DNA of 64,000 nt, taken from Meiothermus sp. (GTDB taxonomy: Bacteria > Deinococcota > Deinococci > Deinococcales > Thermaceae). The notes below the pieces were generated by a model that saw only the letters and a list, made by a program, of their open reading frames with translations, was not told the DNA's origin and did no database searches. Of this stretch, positions 39,629 to 48,966 are shown in pieces (positions within the stretch are counted from its first letter, which is position 1; each line of letters opens with the position of its first letter). The DNA is taken from NCBI RefSeq assembly GCF_026004115.1, contig NZ_BPIM01000001.1:930001-994000 (forward strand), written 5' to 3'. The position numbers and the translations under genes are program-made.

Positions 39629-40078
39629 GTTCTACCTCGAGGTTTGGGTTTTTTCAGATTGGGGTGGTTCTCCTGGTATCGAATAAAGCTGGATACCTGA
39701 CGGCATTGCTGAACTATTTTGGTTTGCAGAGGCGCTATTTCATCGGCTGTGCTGAACCCCAGCTCTCGGGCAATCTCGAGCAGGGTATCGAGCTCGTAAG
39801 CTGAACCTAAGGCCATCTGAACAAACCGCGCTGTGTCGCCCGGAGAGGCTCGGCCTACCCCCTCGGGGATGTTTGCAGGTATAGATATGGCTGCACGTCG
39901 AACCTGGGCTGTGAGACCGTAGGCTTCTTCTTTGGGCCAAGTTCGAGTGAGGCGGTAAATCTCCTTTACAAGCTGTATGCCTTCTTTCCATATTTCCAGG
40001 TTTTGTACGCTGGAGGGCCCCATAGCCTACCTCCTTCCCAACCGACTTCCACCCACCACTTGCCACGGGCCACAAGCC
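39593..40078. repeat. 17-bp inverted repeats flanking the four-helix-bundle gene
   Basis: GGCTTGTGGCTCGTGGC at 39593-39609 matches, at 16 of 17 positions, the reverse complement of 40062-40078. Both copies sit in a wider field of imperfect GTGGCTT-type repeats. They enclose the gene at 39625-40023 and form the junctions with trpG and trpE. Confidence 0.75.
39625..40023 (-). CDS. Four-helix-bundle protein (23S rRNA intervening-sequence type)
   Basis: 132 residues, alpha-helical, with the family signatures LEIWKEGIQLVKEIYRLT, EEAYGLTAQVRRAAISIPAN, IPEGVGRAS and FVQMALGSAYELDTLLEIA. Such proteins are encoded in intervening sequences within 23S rRNA genes and also as free genes; some (Avd) accompany diversity-generating retroelements. 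No reverse transcriptase is nearby. It lies between trpE and trpG, is flanked by inverted repeats, and its TGA overlaps the trpG ATG. It looks like an insertion that the operon has adopted. Molecular function is unknown. Confidence 0.88.
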   Translation of the reverse strand: MGPSSVQNLEIWKEGIQLVKEIYRLTRTWPKEEAYGLTAQVRRAAISIPANIPEGVGRASPGDTARFVQMALGSAYELDTLLEIARELGFSTADEIAPLQTKIVQQCRQVSSFIRYQENHPNLKKPKPRGRT

Positions 40079-40087
40079 ACATGCCCA

Positions 40088-41503
40088 CTAAAGCCCCTCC
40101 TCCGCCAGCCGCACCGCCTTAAGCATGGCCTGGGCTTTGTTCAAACACTCCTGGTACTCTGCCGAGGGGTTGGAGTCGTAGACCACCCCGGCCCCGGCCT
40201 GGATGTGCAGCTGCTCCTGGGCAATCACCATCGTGCGCAAGGTCAGGGCCACATCCATGTGCCCGTCGTAGGCCACATAGCCAAAAGCCCCGCCATAGGC
40301 GCCTCGACGCGAGGGCTCGAGCTCCTCGATAATCTCCATGGCCCGGATCTTGGGCGCTCCCGAGACGGTGCCCATCGGCAGCACCGAGGCCAGGGCATCG
40401 AGGGGGGTTTTATCCTCGCGCAGCTCGCCCTCTACCGTAGAAACGATGTGCATCACGTGCGAGTAGTGCTCCACCGCCATGAGCTGGGTGGGCCTGACGC
40501 TGCCATAGCGGCAGACCCGGCCCAAGTCGTTGCGCGAGAGGTCGACCAGCATCACATGTTCGGCCCGTTCTTTTTCGTCGGAGAGCAATTCCTCGGCCAG
40601 GGCCTGGTCTTCCGCTGCGTCTTTGCCCCGCCGGCGGGTGCCCGCAATGGGGCGGGTCACCACCCTCCGACCGTCCGAACGCAAGAGGCTTTCGGGGCTG
40701 CTGGAAATGAGCGTTACCTCTCCCAGATCCAGGAAACCCATGTAGGGGCTGGGGTTCACCGCGCGCAGCGCACGATAGACGGCAAAAGGGTGCACATTGA
40801 GGGGAGCCGATAGCCGCAAACTGGGCACCACCTGGAAAATGTCGCCCGCCCGGATGTACTCCAGCGCCCGCTCCACCATGCCCTCATACTCGGCCTGCGA
40901 AACGTTCTGGCTAAAGTCCAGGCGTCGCCCTGCCCGCTCACCGGGTACGCCGGGCAGGGGGCCGTGGAGCTTTTTCTCAGCCCAGGCGATGCGCTTCAGG
41001 GCCTCGGCCCGCTCTTCCTCCAGGGCAGGAGCCACGATGTGCATCTGCTGCTTAAACTGGTCGAAAACCACCACCACCTCGGGCTCGACAAATAAGAGGT
41101 CGGGGATCTCGAGCAAATCGGGCTTCTGGCTGGGTAGCTGCTCGTAATAGCGAATCAGGTCGTAGGCCGCATAGCCCACCGCGCCGCCCCAAAAAAGGGG
41201 CAGGTCGGGGTCGGGTACGATGGGCCGGTGGATGGCCTGGTAGAGGGTGCGCAGGGGGTCGGTGGTCTTTAGGGTTTGCCCATTCAGGGTAAACACCCCC
41301 TCCTTCAGCCGCCACACCTTGCGCGCTCCCACCCCCACAAAGCTCCACCTCGCCCAGGCCTTGCCCCCCTCCACCGACTCCAGCAGAAAGCTGGGGCTGC
41401 TTTTTTCGGAAAGCTTCAAGTAGGCCGTAACGGGGGTCTCGAGGTCGGCCAGCAGGGTTTTCTTGACCGGAACTGTGGGCATGGTTTTTGCCGAGGTTTG
41501 CAT
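40088..41503 (-). CDS. trpE: Anthranilate synthase component I
   Basis: Converts chorismate plus ammonia to anthranilate. 471 residues. The feedback motif LLES for tryptophan binding is at about residues 41-44. The chorismate-binding half carries RPIAGTRRRGKD, LVDLSRNDLGRVC, and GAPKIRAMEIIEELEPSRRG. The start ATG at 41503 follows AAAGGAGAAGCC. It is preceded by an attenuator with a Trp-rich leader peptide, so tryptophan probably controls the operon at both the RNA and enzyme levels. Confidence 0.96.
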   Translation of the reverse strand: MQTSAKTMPTVPVKKTLLADLETPVTAYLKLSEKSSPSFLLESVEGGKAWARWSFVGVGARKVWRLKEGVFTLNGQTLKTTDPLRTLYQAIHRPIVPDPDLPLFWGGAVGYAAYDLIRYYEQLPSQKPDLLEIPDLLFVEPEVVVVFDQFKQQMHIVAPALEEERAEALKRIAWAEKKLHGPLPGVPGERAGRRLDFSQNVSQAEYEGMVERALEYIRAGDIFQVVPSLRLSAPLNVHPFAVYRALRAVNPSPYMGFLDLGEVTLISSSPESLLRSDGRRVVTRPIAGTRRRGKDAAEDQALAEELLSDEKERAEHVMLVDLSRNDLGRVCRYGSVRPTQLMAVEHYSHVMHIVSTVEGELREDKTPLDALASVLPMGTVSGAPKIRAMEIIEELEPSRRGAYGGAFGYVAYDGHMDVALTLRTMVIAQEQLHIQAGAGVVYDSNPSAEYQECLNKAQAMLKAVRLAEEGL

Positions 41504-41521
41504 GGCTTCTCCTTTGAGTGC

Positions 41522-41555
41522 AATAAAAAATCCCCTGAGAAAAAAGCCCCAGGGG
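41522..41555 (-). terminator. trp attenuator terminator hairpin
   Basis: On the minus strand CCCCTG (41555-41550) pairs with CAGGGG (41537-41532), followed by ATTTTTTATT. An upstream segment, AGCCCTGGG (41580-41572), can instead pair with CCCTGGGGCT (41554-41545) to give an antiterminator of about nine pairs. This is the classical 2:3 versus 3:4 choice, judged by eye. Confidence 0.75.
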
Positions 41556-41581
41556 TACTGACCGCTACCGTCCCAGGGCTA

Positions 41582-41623
41582 TCAGGGCCACCACCAACCC
41601 TTGACTTGTGCAGTTCGTACCAT
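41582..41623 (-). CDS. trpL: trp operon leader peptide with three consecutive Trp codons
   Basis: The 13-residue ORF reads MVRTAQVKGWWWP and ends TGA. Three adjacent TGG codons lie three codons before its stop. A purine-rich TAAGGG lies about four bases before the ATG. Stalling at the Trp codons would mask the first part of the leader RNA, favour the antiterminator, and let transcription enter trpE, exactly as in enteric attenuation. It lies in the divergent spacer with the HAD gene at 41718. Confidence 0.8.
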   Translation of the reverse strand: MVRTAQVKGWWWP

Positions 41624-41717
41624 CTGGCCCTTAGTCTGCGGCATGGTGCCCCAGAATGCAAGCCACCTCTTTACGCTGTCCTGTACGCCGAACCACAAAC
41701 CCGATACGCTAGGGCCT

Positions 41718-42482
41718 ATGCGTTGGCTGACCTTCGACCTCGACGGCACCCTGGCCGACTGGCCCTTCCGTCATCTGATGCGGCCCCACATGGAGCCTTT
41801 GCTGGCCCAACCGACCATCCGAGCGGCCCTGCGCGAGGAGTACCTGAATCGGCTTGCCCAGGGTGACCCCACACGGGTCTACGACTGGGGCGACATTCAT
41901 CGCGCCGTGCAGGAAAAACTGGGACTACCGCCCATCTTTCCTAATCTCCTCGAGGTGCTGGCGGAGGCCAGGTTTGAACACGGGATGGTCTACCCCGATG
42001 TACCCGCTGGGCTGGCGGCGTTCCGCAGCCAGGGCTACCGCATTGCGGTAGCGACCAATGGCCTGGCCAAGTATCAACAAATTCTGGTAGACAAGCTGGC
42101 CATCCCCTACGACCGGATTCTGGCCCCGGATATTTCGCAAGCCCTCAAGCCCGACCCGGCTTTCTGGAACCCGGTGCGAAACGAACTGGCAGACACTATT
42201 GTGCACATCGGCGACCTGCTCAGTCAGGACATCTGGGGAGCCAACGAAGCGGGCCTGGTCGCGGTGTGGATCTGGCGCACCATGCCCCAGGACTGGCGAG
42301 CAACGCCCGTACATGAGCGCACCCGCCACCCAGATCTGAACGCCGTAATCGCAGCCAGGGTACAGAGTGAACTCGAGGAGCACGGCTTTGTGGGCCGCGT
42401 TCGCCCCGAGGCCCCGCCCCGGCCCGATTACATCTTGGCCGACCTGCACGAACTACAGGCCGTGCTTCAGCAGGCAGATTAG
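41718..42482 (+). CDS. HAD family hydrolase
   Basis: 254 residues with the HAD motifs. Motif I is TFDLDGTLADW (nucleophile Asp), motif II is VATNGLAKYQ, motif III Lys lies in ALKPDPAFW, and motif IV is HIGDLLSQDIWGANEAGL. A helical cap lies between motifs I and II. The substrate is unknown. TACGCT seven bases before the ATG indicates a leaderless transcript. It is divergent from the trp leader and has no close downstream partner. Confidence 0.88.
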   Translation: MRWLTFDLDGTLADWPFRHLMRPHMEPLLAQPTIRAALREEYLNRLAQGDPTRVYDWGDIHRAVQEKLGLPPIFPNLLEVLAEARFEHGMVYPDVPAGLAAFRSQGYRIAVATNGLAKYQQILVDKLAIPYDRILAPDISQALKPDPAFWNPVRNELADTIVHIGDLLSQDIWGANEAGLVAVWIWRTMPQDWRATPVHERTRHPDLNAVIAARVQSELEEHGFVGRVRPEAPPRPDYILADLHELQAVLQQAD

Positions 42483-42592
42483 CGCTCTTCACAAAAACTG
42501 AGCCATCCCGGATCAAGAATCTCTTTTCCTGCATAGAACCGTAGCCATCTGAATGGGCGGCCACGTCTGTGAAGGTCACCGATGGTCAGTCC

Positions 42593-43234
42593 TCAGGGCC
42601 ACCCCAGCCCAAACGTACCGTGCAGGCTGCGAAACCAGCCTTCGGCATAGCCTCCGGCAATGTTGAGGCGGCTATAGCCAATCGTGAGCTTGCCCTCGAG
42701 GCCCGGTGTCACCACCCAGGGGGCTTCCAGACCCACCGCCCACTGCCCACCCAGGCCCCCCAGGTGATACCAGCGAGGGTCGCCATCCACCCCCCAGCCC
42801 TGGCCGCGCACCACGGTCTCGGGGTGAACCACCAAGGCCCCCAGACCCACCCTGGGTACCACCCGCAGCGGCCCCGCTTCCAGCGCGTAGGCCAGGTTAA
42901 AGAGCACGTAGTTGAAGCCATCGGTCACGTTGAACTGCTCAAAAATGCCCCTGTTGCTCTCGGCTGCGGCAAAGTAGAGCTTCTGGTGGATGAGCTCGAG
43001 CTCATATCTAAGGCCCACCCTTTCGCCGTACCACAGCCGCACCGTGTAGTAGGGAAATCCTTCCAGGTCGCGCCCCTCAAAACGAACCCCCTCCACCACG
43101 GTGGAGGGATACCCCCGCTGCACGACGCGCAGATCGGTGGGCGCATTGCTGGTCAGGCCCAGGGAAATTTGCAGGCCCAGGCTCTGGGCCACGGCGGTTC
43201 CCAACAACACCAGCAGGGCAACACAACCGCGCAT
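42593..43234 (-). CDS. Hypothetical secreted beta-barrel-like protein
   Basis: 213 residues with a signal peptide (MRGCVALLVLLGTAVA) and then amphipathic alternating strands (LGLQISLGLTSNAPTDLRVV, YYTVRLWYGERVGLRYELEL, LEGKLTIGYSRLNIAGGYAE). It ends in FGLGWP, which suits an outer-membrane barrel. Thermus-group bacteria have an outer envelope layer where this could sit. TACCTT five bases before the ATG fits a leaderless mRNA. No specific family is recognised. Confidence 0.7.
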   Translation of the reverse strand: MRGCVALLVLLGTAVAQSLGLQISLGLTSNAPTDLRVVQRGYPSTVVEGVRFEGRDLEGFPYYTVRLWYGERVGLRYELELIHQKLYFAAAESNRGIFEQFNVTDGFNYVLFNLAYALEAGPLRVVPRVGLGALVVHPETVVRGQGWGVDGDPRWYHLGGLGGQWAVGLEAPWVVTPGLEGKLTIGYSRLNIAGGYAEGWFRSLHGTFGLGWP

Positions 43235-43302
43235 ACCCCAAGGTAGGGCCGCCTCATGAGGGGCTGCTGTTGAAAGGATAAACGGCTTGGGTTTGGGGGA
43301 AT

Positions 43303-43327
43303 AAAAAAAGGCGGCTTTTCTGCCGCT
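43303..43327 (-). terminator. Minus-strand intrinsic terminator
   Basis: On the minus strand GCGGC (43326-43322) pairs with GCCGC (43315-43311) around a short loop, followed by seven T. It would end transcripts coming from the PIG-L gene at 43655-44377 before they enter the gene at 43234. Confidence 0.7.
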
Positions 43328-43437
43328 GATAAAATAAATATATCATGCTATGCACTATGCGTCAAGCATATGCAGAGAACTCCCTCTAGAACGGCCATTC
43401 CGCCCATATCAAACCCCAAAACTCGAGACATTTCACC

Positions 43438-43600
43438 CAGGGCTGGTGCATAAAGTAAATCCACGCCTTCCTCCCCCAACGGGGGAGGCTAGGTGGGGGC
43501 ATAACACTCAGCCATCTCGCCTTGCTACGAGCATTTTTGCAACCCCAGGCGTCTGAAGCACCCCTGGCTGAGGTTTGTGAGGGTTCACGCACCGACCCTG
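43438..43600. repeat. Dispersed intergenic repeat, left copy (inverted to the copy at 46274)
   Basis: It begins GGGCTGGTGCATAAAG, contains the perfect hairpin CCTCCCCCAACGGGGGAGG, then CTAGGTGGGGGC, and ends near GAGGGTTCACGCACCGACC. The reverse complement of 46274-46386 shares both ends and the hairpin. The middle differs in length and sequence. The remaining bases of the spacer 43235-43654 show no gene. Confidence 0.75.
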
Positions 43601-43654
43601 ACATTTCACCCACTCTGACCCCTTTTTTACTTGAAGTCTGGGGGAGTGGACTGC

Positions 43655-44377
43655 CTACCGCCCGGCATACCAGAGCAGCTCGTGCTGCACAGGCCCCTCG
43701 TAGCCCGCCAGGTGAAAAGTCTCGCTGGCCAGACGGTGGCTGAAACGGTCCATGAAATTGAGCACTGAGAGCGCCTGGGTGCGGTGTTGGGCCATGGCCC
43801 GCAGTTTTTGCAGCAAGGCATCCATGGGCAATTGGCGCACATGGGTGGGGGGCAACCAACCCTCGAGGTACTCCGGCAGGGGTTGAGGCGGTGCATAAAA
43901 AAATAGTTTGATCTTTTGCCCCGACTTCCGGGCCGCTTGTACCACAAACTGGTGGGTGGCCACGTGGTCGGGGTGGCGGTTGGAGCCGTTGGGGGCAAAG
44001 GTAATAATGGCCCTGGGCCGCAATACTTCAAAGCGCCACAGCAGCAAGTCCACAATTTCAGGATGATCGGCCACCCCATTGGGGGTTGCAAAGCCGTGCC
44101 CCCTGGCCTCCCCTTCCAGCGAGCTATTGGGCCGCCCGTTGGGAAAATCGTGGAGTTCGAAGTGGCCCACCTTAAGGATGTCCACGGCGCGCTTCAGCTC
44201 CTCTGCACGAAAATCCCCCAGCCTCTCAGGCGCACACAGGCCCAGGGTTCGCCCTGCTTCGCCTTTGGTCAAAGTGATCAGGCCCGTTTCCAGACCCCAG
44301 TCGGCATATTGAATAAGCGTCCCCCCCGCACCAAACACTTCATCATCGGGATGGGGAACCACCACCAGCAAGTCCAT
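43655..44377 (-). CDS. PIG-L family deacetylase
   Basis: 240 residues of a zinc-dependent N-acetylglucosamine deacetylase fold: VVVPHPDDEVFGAGGTLIQY (PHPDDE zinc motif) and NRHPDHVATHQFV (second His ligand). Members include BshB, which deacetylates GlcNAc-malate in bacillithiol synthesis, and other sugar deacetylases. A bacilliredoxin-like gene at 51238 makes bacillithiol use in this organism plausible, but they are not adjacent. TAGTAT six bases before the ATG indicates a leaderless mRNA. Confidence 0.88.
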   Translation of the reverse strand: MDLLVVVPHPDDEVFGAGGTLIQYADWGLETGLITLTKGEAGRTLGLCAPERLGDFRAEELKRAVDILKVGHFELHDFPNGRPNSSLEGEARGHGFATPNGVADHPEIVDLLLWRFEVLRPRAIITFAPNGSNRHPDHVATHQFVVQAARKSGQKIKLFFYAPPQPLPEYLEGWLPPTHVRQLPMDALLQKLRAMAQHRTQALSVLNFMDRFSHRLASETFHLAGYEGPVQHELLWYAGR

Positions 44378-44482
44378 GCCTCTATACTACCCAGAGCAGC
44401 TCCCTGTATTTAGTGCGATGCTCCGCCAGGCCCTGAAGATCAGGCCAGTAAATGTCTTGGATAGTTCGGTAGTTCCTTCCTA

Positions 44483-44511
44483 TTGACAGAGCCTCAAGCA
44501 TTTGATACTCT
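44483..44511 (+). promoter_or_regulatory. 16S rRNA promoter
   Basis: TTGACA (44483-44488), a 17-bp spacer and TACTCT (44506-44511). A leader of about 130 bases follows, containing hairpins such as AACGTGG/CCACGT, before the mature 16S start. Confidence 0.75.
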
Positions 44512-44643
44512 CTTCTTTGCGTCGCCAAACGGTGAGGCGAGAATCTTGAAAGCGTAGGTTAGGAAATAAATACGACCACAACGTGGTTTTTGCCACGTCA
44601 AAACTTTTGAGCATAAGCTCAAACCCAAAGCTCGCAAGAGCAT

Positions 44644-46135
<1,492 letters not shown>

Positions 46136-46236
46136 GGAGTTTCATGCGCCGCTCGCGGCGCCAAGTCTGGCGGCCATCGTAGCCGAACCAGACCTTCGCG
46201 CAAGCGAAGACTCGCCTAACCTGCGCCAAGATTCGG

Positions 46237-46263
46237 CCCGCCCCGCAAGGGGCGGGTTTTTTT
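46237..46263 (+). terminator. 16S rRNA terminator
   Basis: CCCGCCCC (46237-46244), loop GCAA, GGGGCGGG (46249-46256) and seven T. Between the mature 16S end and this point lie two more hairpins (GTCTGG/CCAGAC and CTTCGC/GCGAAG) that may serve processing. Confidence 0.93.
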
Positions 46264-46273
46264 GCTTCTGAAA

Positions 46274-46386
46274 ACAGGGTCGGTGTGTGAACCCTCGCAA
46301 ATCGGCGACCTAGCTGGATATCGAAGCCCCCACCTAGCCTCCCCCGTTGGGGGAGGAAGGAGTAGTTTGCTTTATGCACCAGCCCC
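46274..46386. repeat. Dispersed intergenic repeat, right copy
   Basis: Inverted relative to 43438-43600 and shorter inside. It contains the same CCTCCCCC/GGGGGAGG hairpin and the same end sequences. It sits directly between the 16S terminator and a MITE-like element. Confidence 0.75.
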
Positions 46387-46393
46387 GCTTCTG

Positions 46394-46629
46394 ATACCAG
46401 ATTCGGTTAGTTCGGCGCCAAAGTGTGACGAACTAACAGGGCCGAAGTCATCCGCGTAGCGGAGGGCGATACCGCCCCTTGGAAGTTATCCGCGTAGCGG
46501 AGGGCGTAAGCCCCTTTGGAAGGGAGACGCTTTCTTCGCCGACCGTTCGGGAGGGGGGTGCTCTAGGATTCAAAAAGATAGCCTCTGGGGGATCTTTAGT
46601 TTGGATGATTATCTTTTTGAATCCGGTAT
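46394..46629. mobile_element. MITE-like element, copy 1
   Basis: 236 bp bounded by ATACCAGATTC and GAATCCGGTAT, imperfect terminal inverted repeats (10 of 11). Inside are a 9-bp hairpin (GTTAGTTCG/CGAACTAAC) and a 15-bp perfect inverted repeat (GGATTCAAAAAGATA at 46566 and its complement ending at 46624). It also has a tandemly doubled ATCCGCGTAGCGGAGGGCG unit. A second copy lies at 54679-54874 in the same orientation. No transposase is encoded, so it would be moved in trans. It ends 48 bases before the P450 gene. Confidence 0.75.
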
Positions 46630-46677
46630 GAAAAGGGGTTTTTCCCTCCTCCAGGAAGGCAGTAAACTCTTCTGAGG

Positions 46678-47973
46678 ATGATCCTCGACCCCACCGAGCT
46701 CGAGCTGCGCCAAGACCCCCTGGCTTTTTTTGTTCACCTCTCCCGCACCAGCCCCGACATTACCACCTTCCGCTTTGCCTCGGGCAAGGAGATTGTTTTT
46801 CTCAACCACCCTGACCCGATTCGCGAAGTGCTCATCGAGCGGGCCGAGCTGTTCCACAAATCCGACCTGACCCGCGCCTTTGCCGGGGGCATGGGCAACG
46901 GCATTTTGCTTTCCGAGGGCGAGTTCTGGAAGCAGCAGAGCCGGCTGATGCGTCCGGCCTTCCACTACAAGCGCCTGCAGGGCTACGCCGAGGTGATGCG
47001 CCGGTTTACCCTGGAGATGCTCGCGCACTGGCAAAACAGCGAAATTCGGCACATCGACGAGGACATGAACGCCCTCACGTTGCGGGTGGTGGCCAAGTGC
47101 ATGTTCGATGTGGAGGCCGGCGAAGACCGCGAGATCATGCACCGGGCCATCATGCTGGGGCAAAAGGTGGTGGGGCAGATGGTCTATGGCTGGCTCAACC
47201 TACCCGACTGGCACCCCGCCATGAACCGCGACGGCATCCGGGTGGTGCGGGCCCTGAACGAGATGGTGAGCCGTCACATCGCCTGGCGAAGGGAGCGCGG
47301 CGACCTGGGCGACGATCTGCTCTCCATGCTCCTGGAGGCCCAGAACCAGCCCGACGTAGAGCTTTCCGACCGGCAACTGCGCGACGAGGTGCTCACGGTA
47401 ATCACGGCGGGCCTCGAGACCACCGCCAACGCCCTGATCTGGACGTGGTACCTGCTCGACCAGCATCCAGAGGTGAAGGCCAGGCTAAGGGCCGAGGTGG
47501 ACAGCCTGGGCAAGCTGCCGGGCTTTGAAGGGGTGCAACGTCTGCCCTATCTGGATCAGGTCTTCAAGGAAAGCCTGCGGCTGTATCCGCCGGTCTGGAT
47601 TATCGGGCGTGAAAACGTGGAGGCGCTCGAGCTCGGCGGCCTGAAGCTAGCCCCCAAGACCCAGATGGTGATGAGCCAGTGGACCGCCCACCGCGACCCC
47701 CGCTTCTTCGAGCAACCCGACCTTTTCCGGCCCGAGCGCTGGACCCCCGAGTTCGAAAAATCGCTGCCCAAGGGAGCCTATTTCCCCTTTAGCCTGGGGC
47801 CCCGGGTATGTACAGGTCAGGGTTTTGCCACGGTGGAGTACAAGATAATTGTGGCCACAGTGCTGCAAAAGTTCGACCTCGAGCTCGCCCGCCCGGCCCC
47901 CATCCGCCCTGAGCCCAACTTCACCCTCTGCGCTCACGGGGGGCTGCCCATGCGGGTGCGCGAGCGGAAGTAG
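46678..47973 (+). CDS. Cytochrome P450 (CYP175-like)
   Basis: 431 residues, soluble. The I-helix oxygen-binding motif is ITAGLETTANALIW near residue 243, the ExxR motif is FKESLRLYPP near 298, and the heme loop is FSLGPRVCTGQGFA with the ligand Cys near 378. Length and sequence resemble Thermus CYP175A1, a beta-carotene hydroxylase, so carotenoid hydroxylation is a good guess. No carotenoid genes are adjacent. The spacer upstream is occupied by the MITE. TAAACT lies nine bases before the ATG and may be its -10. Confidence 0.93.
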   Translation: MILDPTELELRQDPLAFFVHLSRTSPDITTFRFASGKEIVFLNHPDPIREVLIERAELFHKSDLTRAFAGGMGNGILLSEGEFWKQQSRLMRPAFHYKRLQGYAEVMRRFTLEMLAHWQNSEIRHIDEDMNALTLRVVAKCMFDVEAGEDREIMHRAIMLGQKVVGQMVYGWLNLPDWHPAMNRDGIRVVRALNEMVSRHIAWRRERGDLGDDLLSMLLEAQNQPDVELSDRQLRDEVLTVITAGLETTANALIWTWYLLDQHPEVKARLRAEVDSLGKLPGFEGVQRLPYLDQVFKESLRLYPPVWIIGRENVEALELGGLKLAPKTQMVMSQWTAHRDPRFFEQPDLFRPERWTPEFEKSLPKGAYFPFSLGPRVCTGQGFATVEYKIIVATVLQKFDLELARPAPIRPEPNFTLCAHGGLPMRVRERK

Positions 47974-47985
47974 CCCCCAGCTTTG

Positions 47986-48597
47986 CTAATCTGACCGGGC
48001 TTTGAGCACCTGGATGGAGGGCCCTTCAATCTGGCTACCCACGCCGATACCCTGTTGGGCAAACCAGCCCCAAGCCACCTCTAGCCGCCCCCGGTAAGCC
48101 ACCTTGGGGAAGTAGCTGGGGCATCGGGCGCTACAGGGCTTTAGGTCAAGCACCTGCAAGATCACCCCATTGCGGTCGAAGAAAGCCACTGAGACCGGAG
48201 CGGTGTATGCACGGGCCTCGAGGGGCTGGTCGGTAACCTGCGGATGCAACCACATGAGCCCGCCGTGCTCGAGTACCATCCCCCGCAGTCGCTGCACTTT
48301 TTCGGGCTGTGCGGCCATGTCTACTATCTCCACGGTAAGGGCCACCGGCTGGGCATGCGGTGCTCTGAGGCTGATTCGCTCCTGGCCCAGGGCCCTGGAG
48401 GCAGTAACCGGGGAGGGGCGCCGGGCAGAAGCGGCCAGCAATACCATGGGCATTGCACCCAGAATCAGCAGCAGCACCATCAGGACTACCGAACTCCTGT
48501 ACTCCCGCATGTTCTTATTGAGCACCCTGGCTGGCAATGGGAATAGGACACGGCCCACCGAGCCAGACATCCCGACAGTAGGATGGCCGGAAGACAT
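47986..48597 (-). CDS. DUF192 family membrane-anchored protein
   Basis: 203 residues. A hydrophobic segment (SSVVLMVLLLILGAMPMVLL) at about 34-54 anchors a C-terminal DUF192 domain: VEIVDMAAQPEKVQRLRGMV, APVSVAFFDRNGVILQVLDL, PCSARCPSYFPKVAYRGRLE and GWFAQQGIGVGSQI. The family is widespread and of unknown function; the conserved CxxxCP is present. The true start is uncertain; an ATG at 48510 would still keep the anchor. TACTCG six bases before 48597 is a possible leaderless -10. Confidence 0.78.
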   Translation of the reverse strand: MSSGHPTVGMSGSVGRVLFPLPARVLNKNMREYRSSVVLMVLLLILGAMPMVLLAASARRPSPVTASRALGQERISLRAPHAQPVALTVEIVDMAAQPEKVQRLRGMVLEHGGLMWLHPQVTDQPLEARAYTAPVSVAFFDRNGVILQVLDLKPCSARCPSYFPKVAYRGRLEVAWGWFAQQGIGVGSQIEGPSIQVLKARSD

Positions 48598-48630
48598 CTT
48601 AAGCGAGTAAGAAAGCCAGGTTGTACTCGC

Positions 48631-48954
48631 CTAGGGCGTCACGGGCGGCACCTCCAGCCCAGGCGGCAGCAGGCCCAACTCGGCCCGGATGGGTTGCAGG
48701 CGTTCTAAAGCGGTTTGCAGCTCGGCTTGCGAAACCTCTACCGGCTTCAACACAAATGGGTTGACATTGAAGGGCCGGTCGGTTAGGGCACGAATTTTGC
48801 GAATCTCCTCGCCCAGCTTATCGGGCGGGAGCATGACCCCTGCCAGCGAGCCCAGTCCGCCCACGTTGGAAACAGCAGCCACCAGCTCGGGGGTGGTGGC
48901 CCCTCCCGCCATGGGGGCCTGAACGATGGGGTGGGGGGTCAGGTCAAAAGCCAT
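48631..48954 (-). pseudogene. Truncated nitronate monooxygenase N-terminus
   Basis: 107 codons that read as the start of a nitronate monooxygenase/2-nitropropane dioxygenase TIM barrel (HPIVQAPMAGGATTPELVAA, VSNVGGLGSLAGVMLPPDKL, RALTDRPFNVNPFVL). They then stop after PPVTP. The intact family is about 320-360 residues, so the FMN-phosphate half and catalytic His region are missing. No remainder is visible downstream before the DUF192 gene. TACAAT five bases before the ATG would still drive a leaderless transcript. Confidence 0.7.
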
Positions 48955-48966
48955 GCCGGATTGTAC

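Noticed and set aside
39625-40023. Diversity-generating retroelement accessory gene (Avd)
   Set aside because: The protein family is related, but no reverse transcriptase, template repeat or variable target gene is present nearby.
46136-46678. Missing 23S/5S rRNA or spacer tRNA downstream of 16S
   Set aside because: I looked for them and found only a terminator, a repeat and the MITE. A separate 16S unit is normal for Thermus-group genomes.
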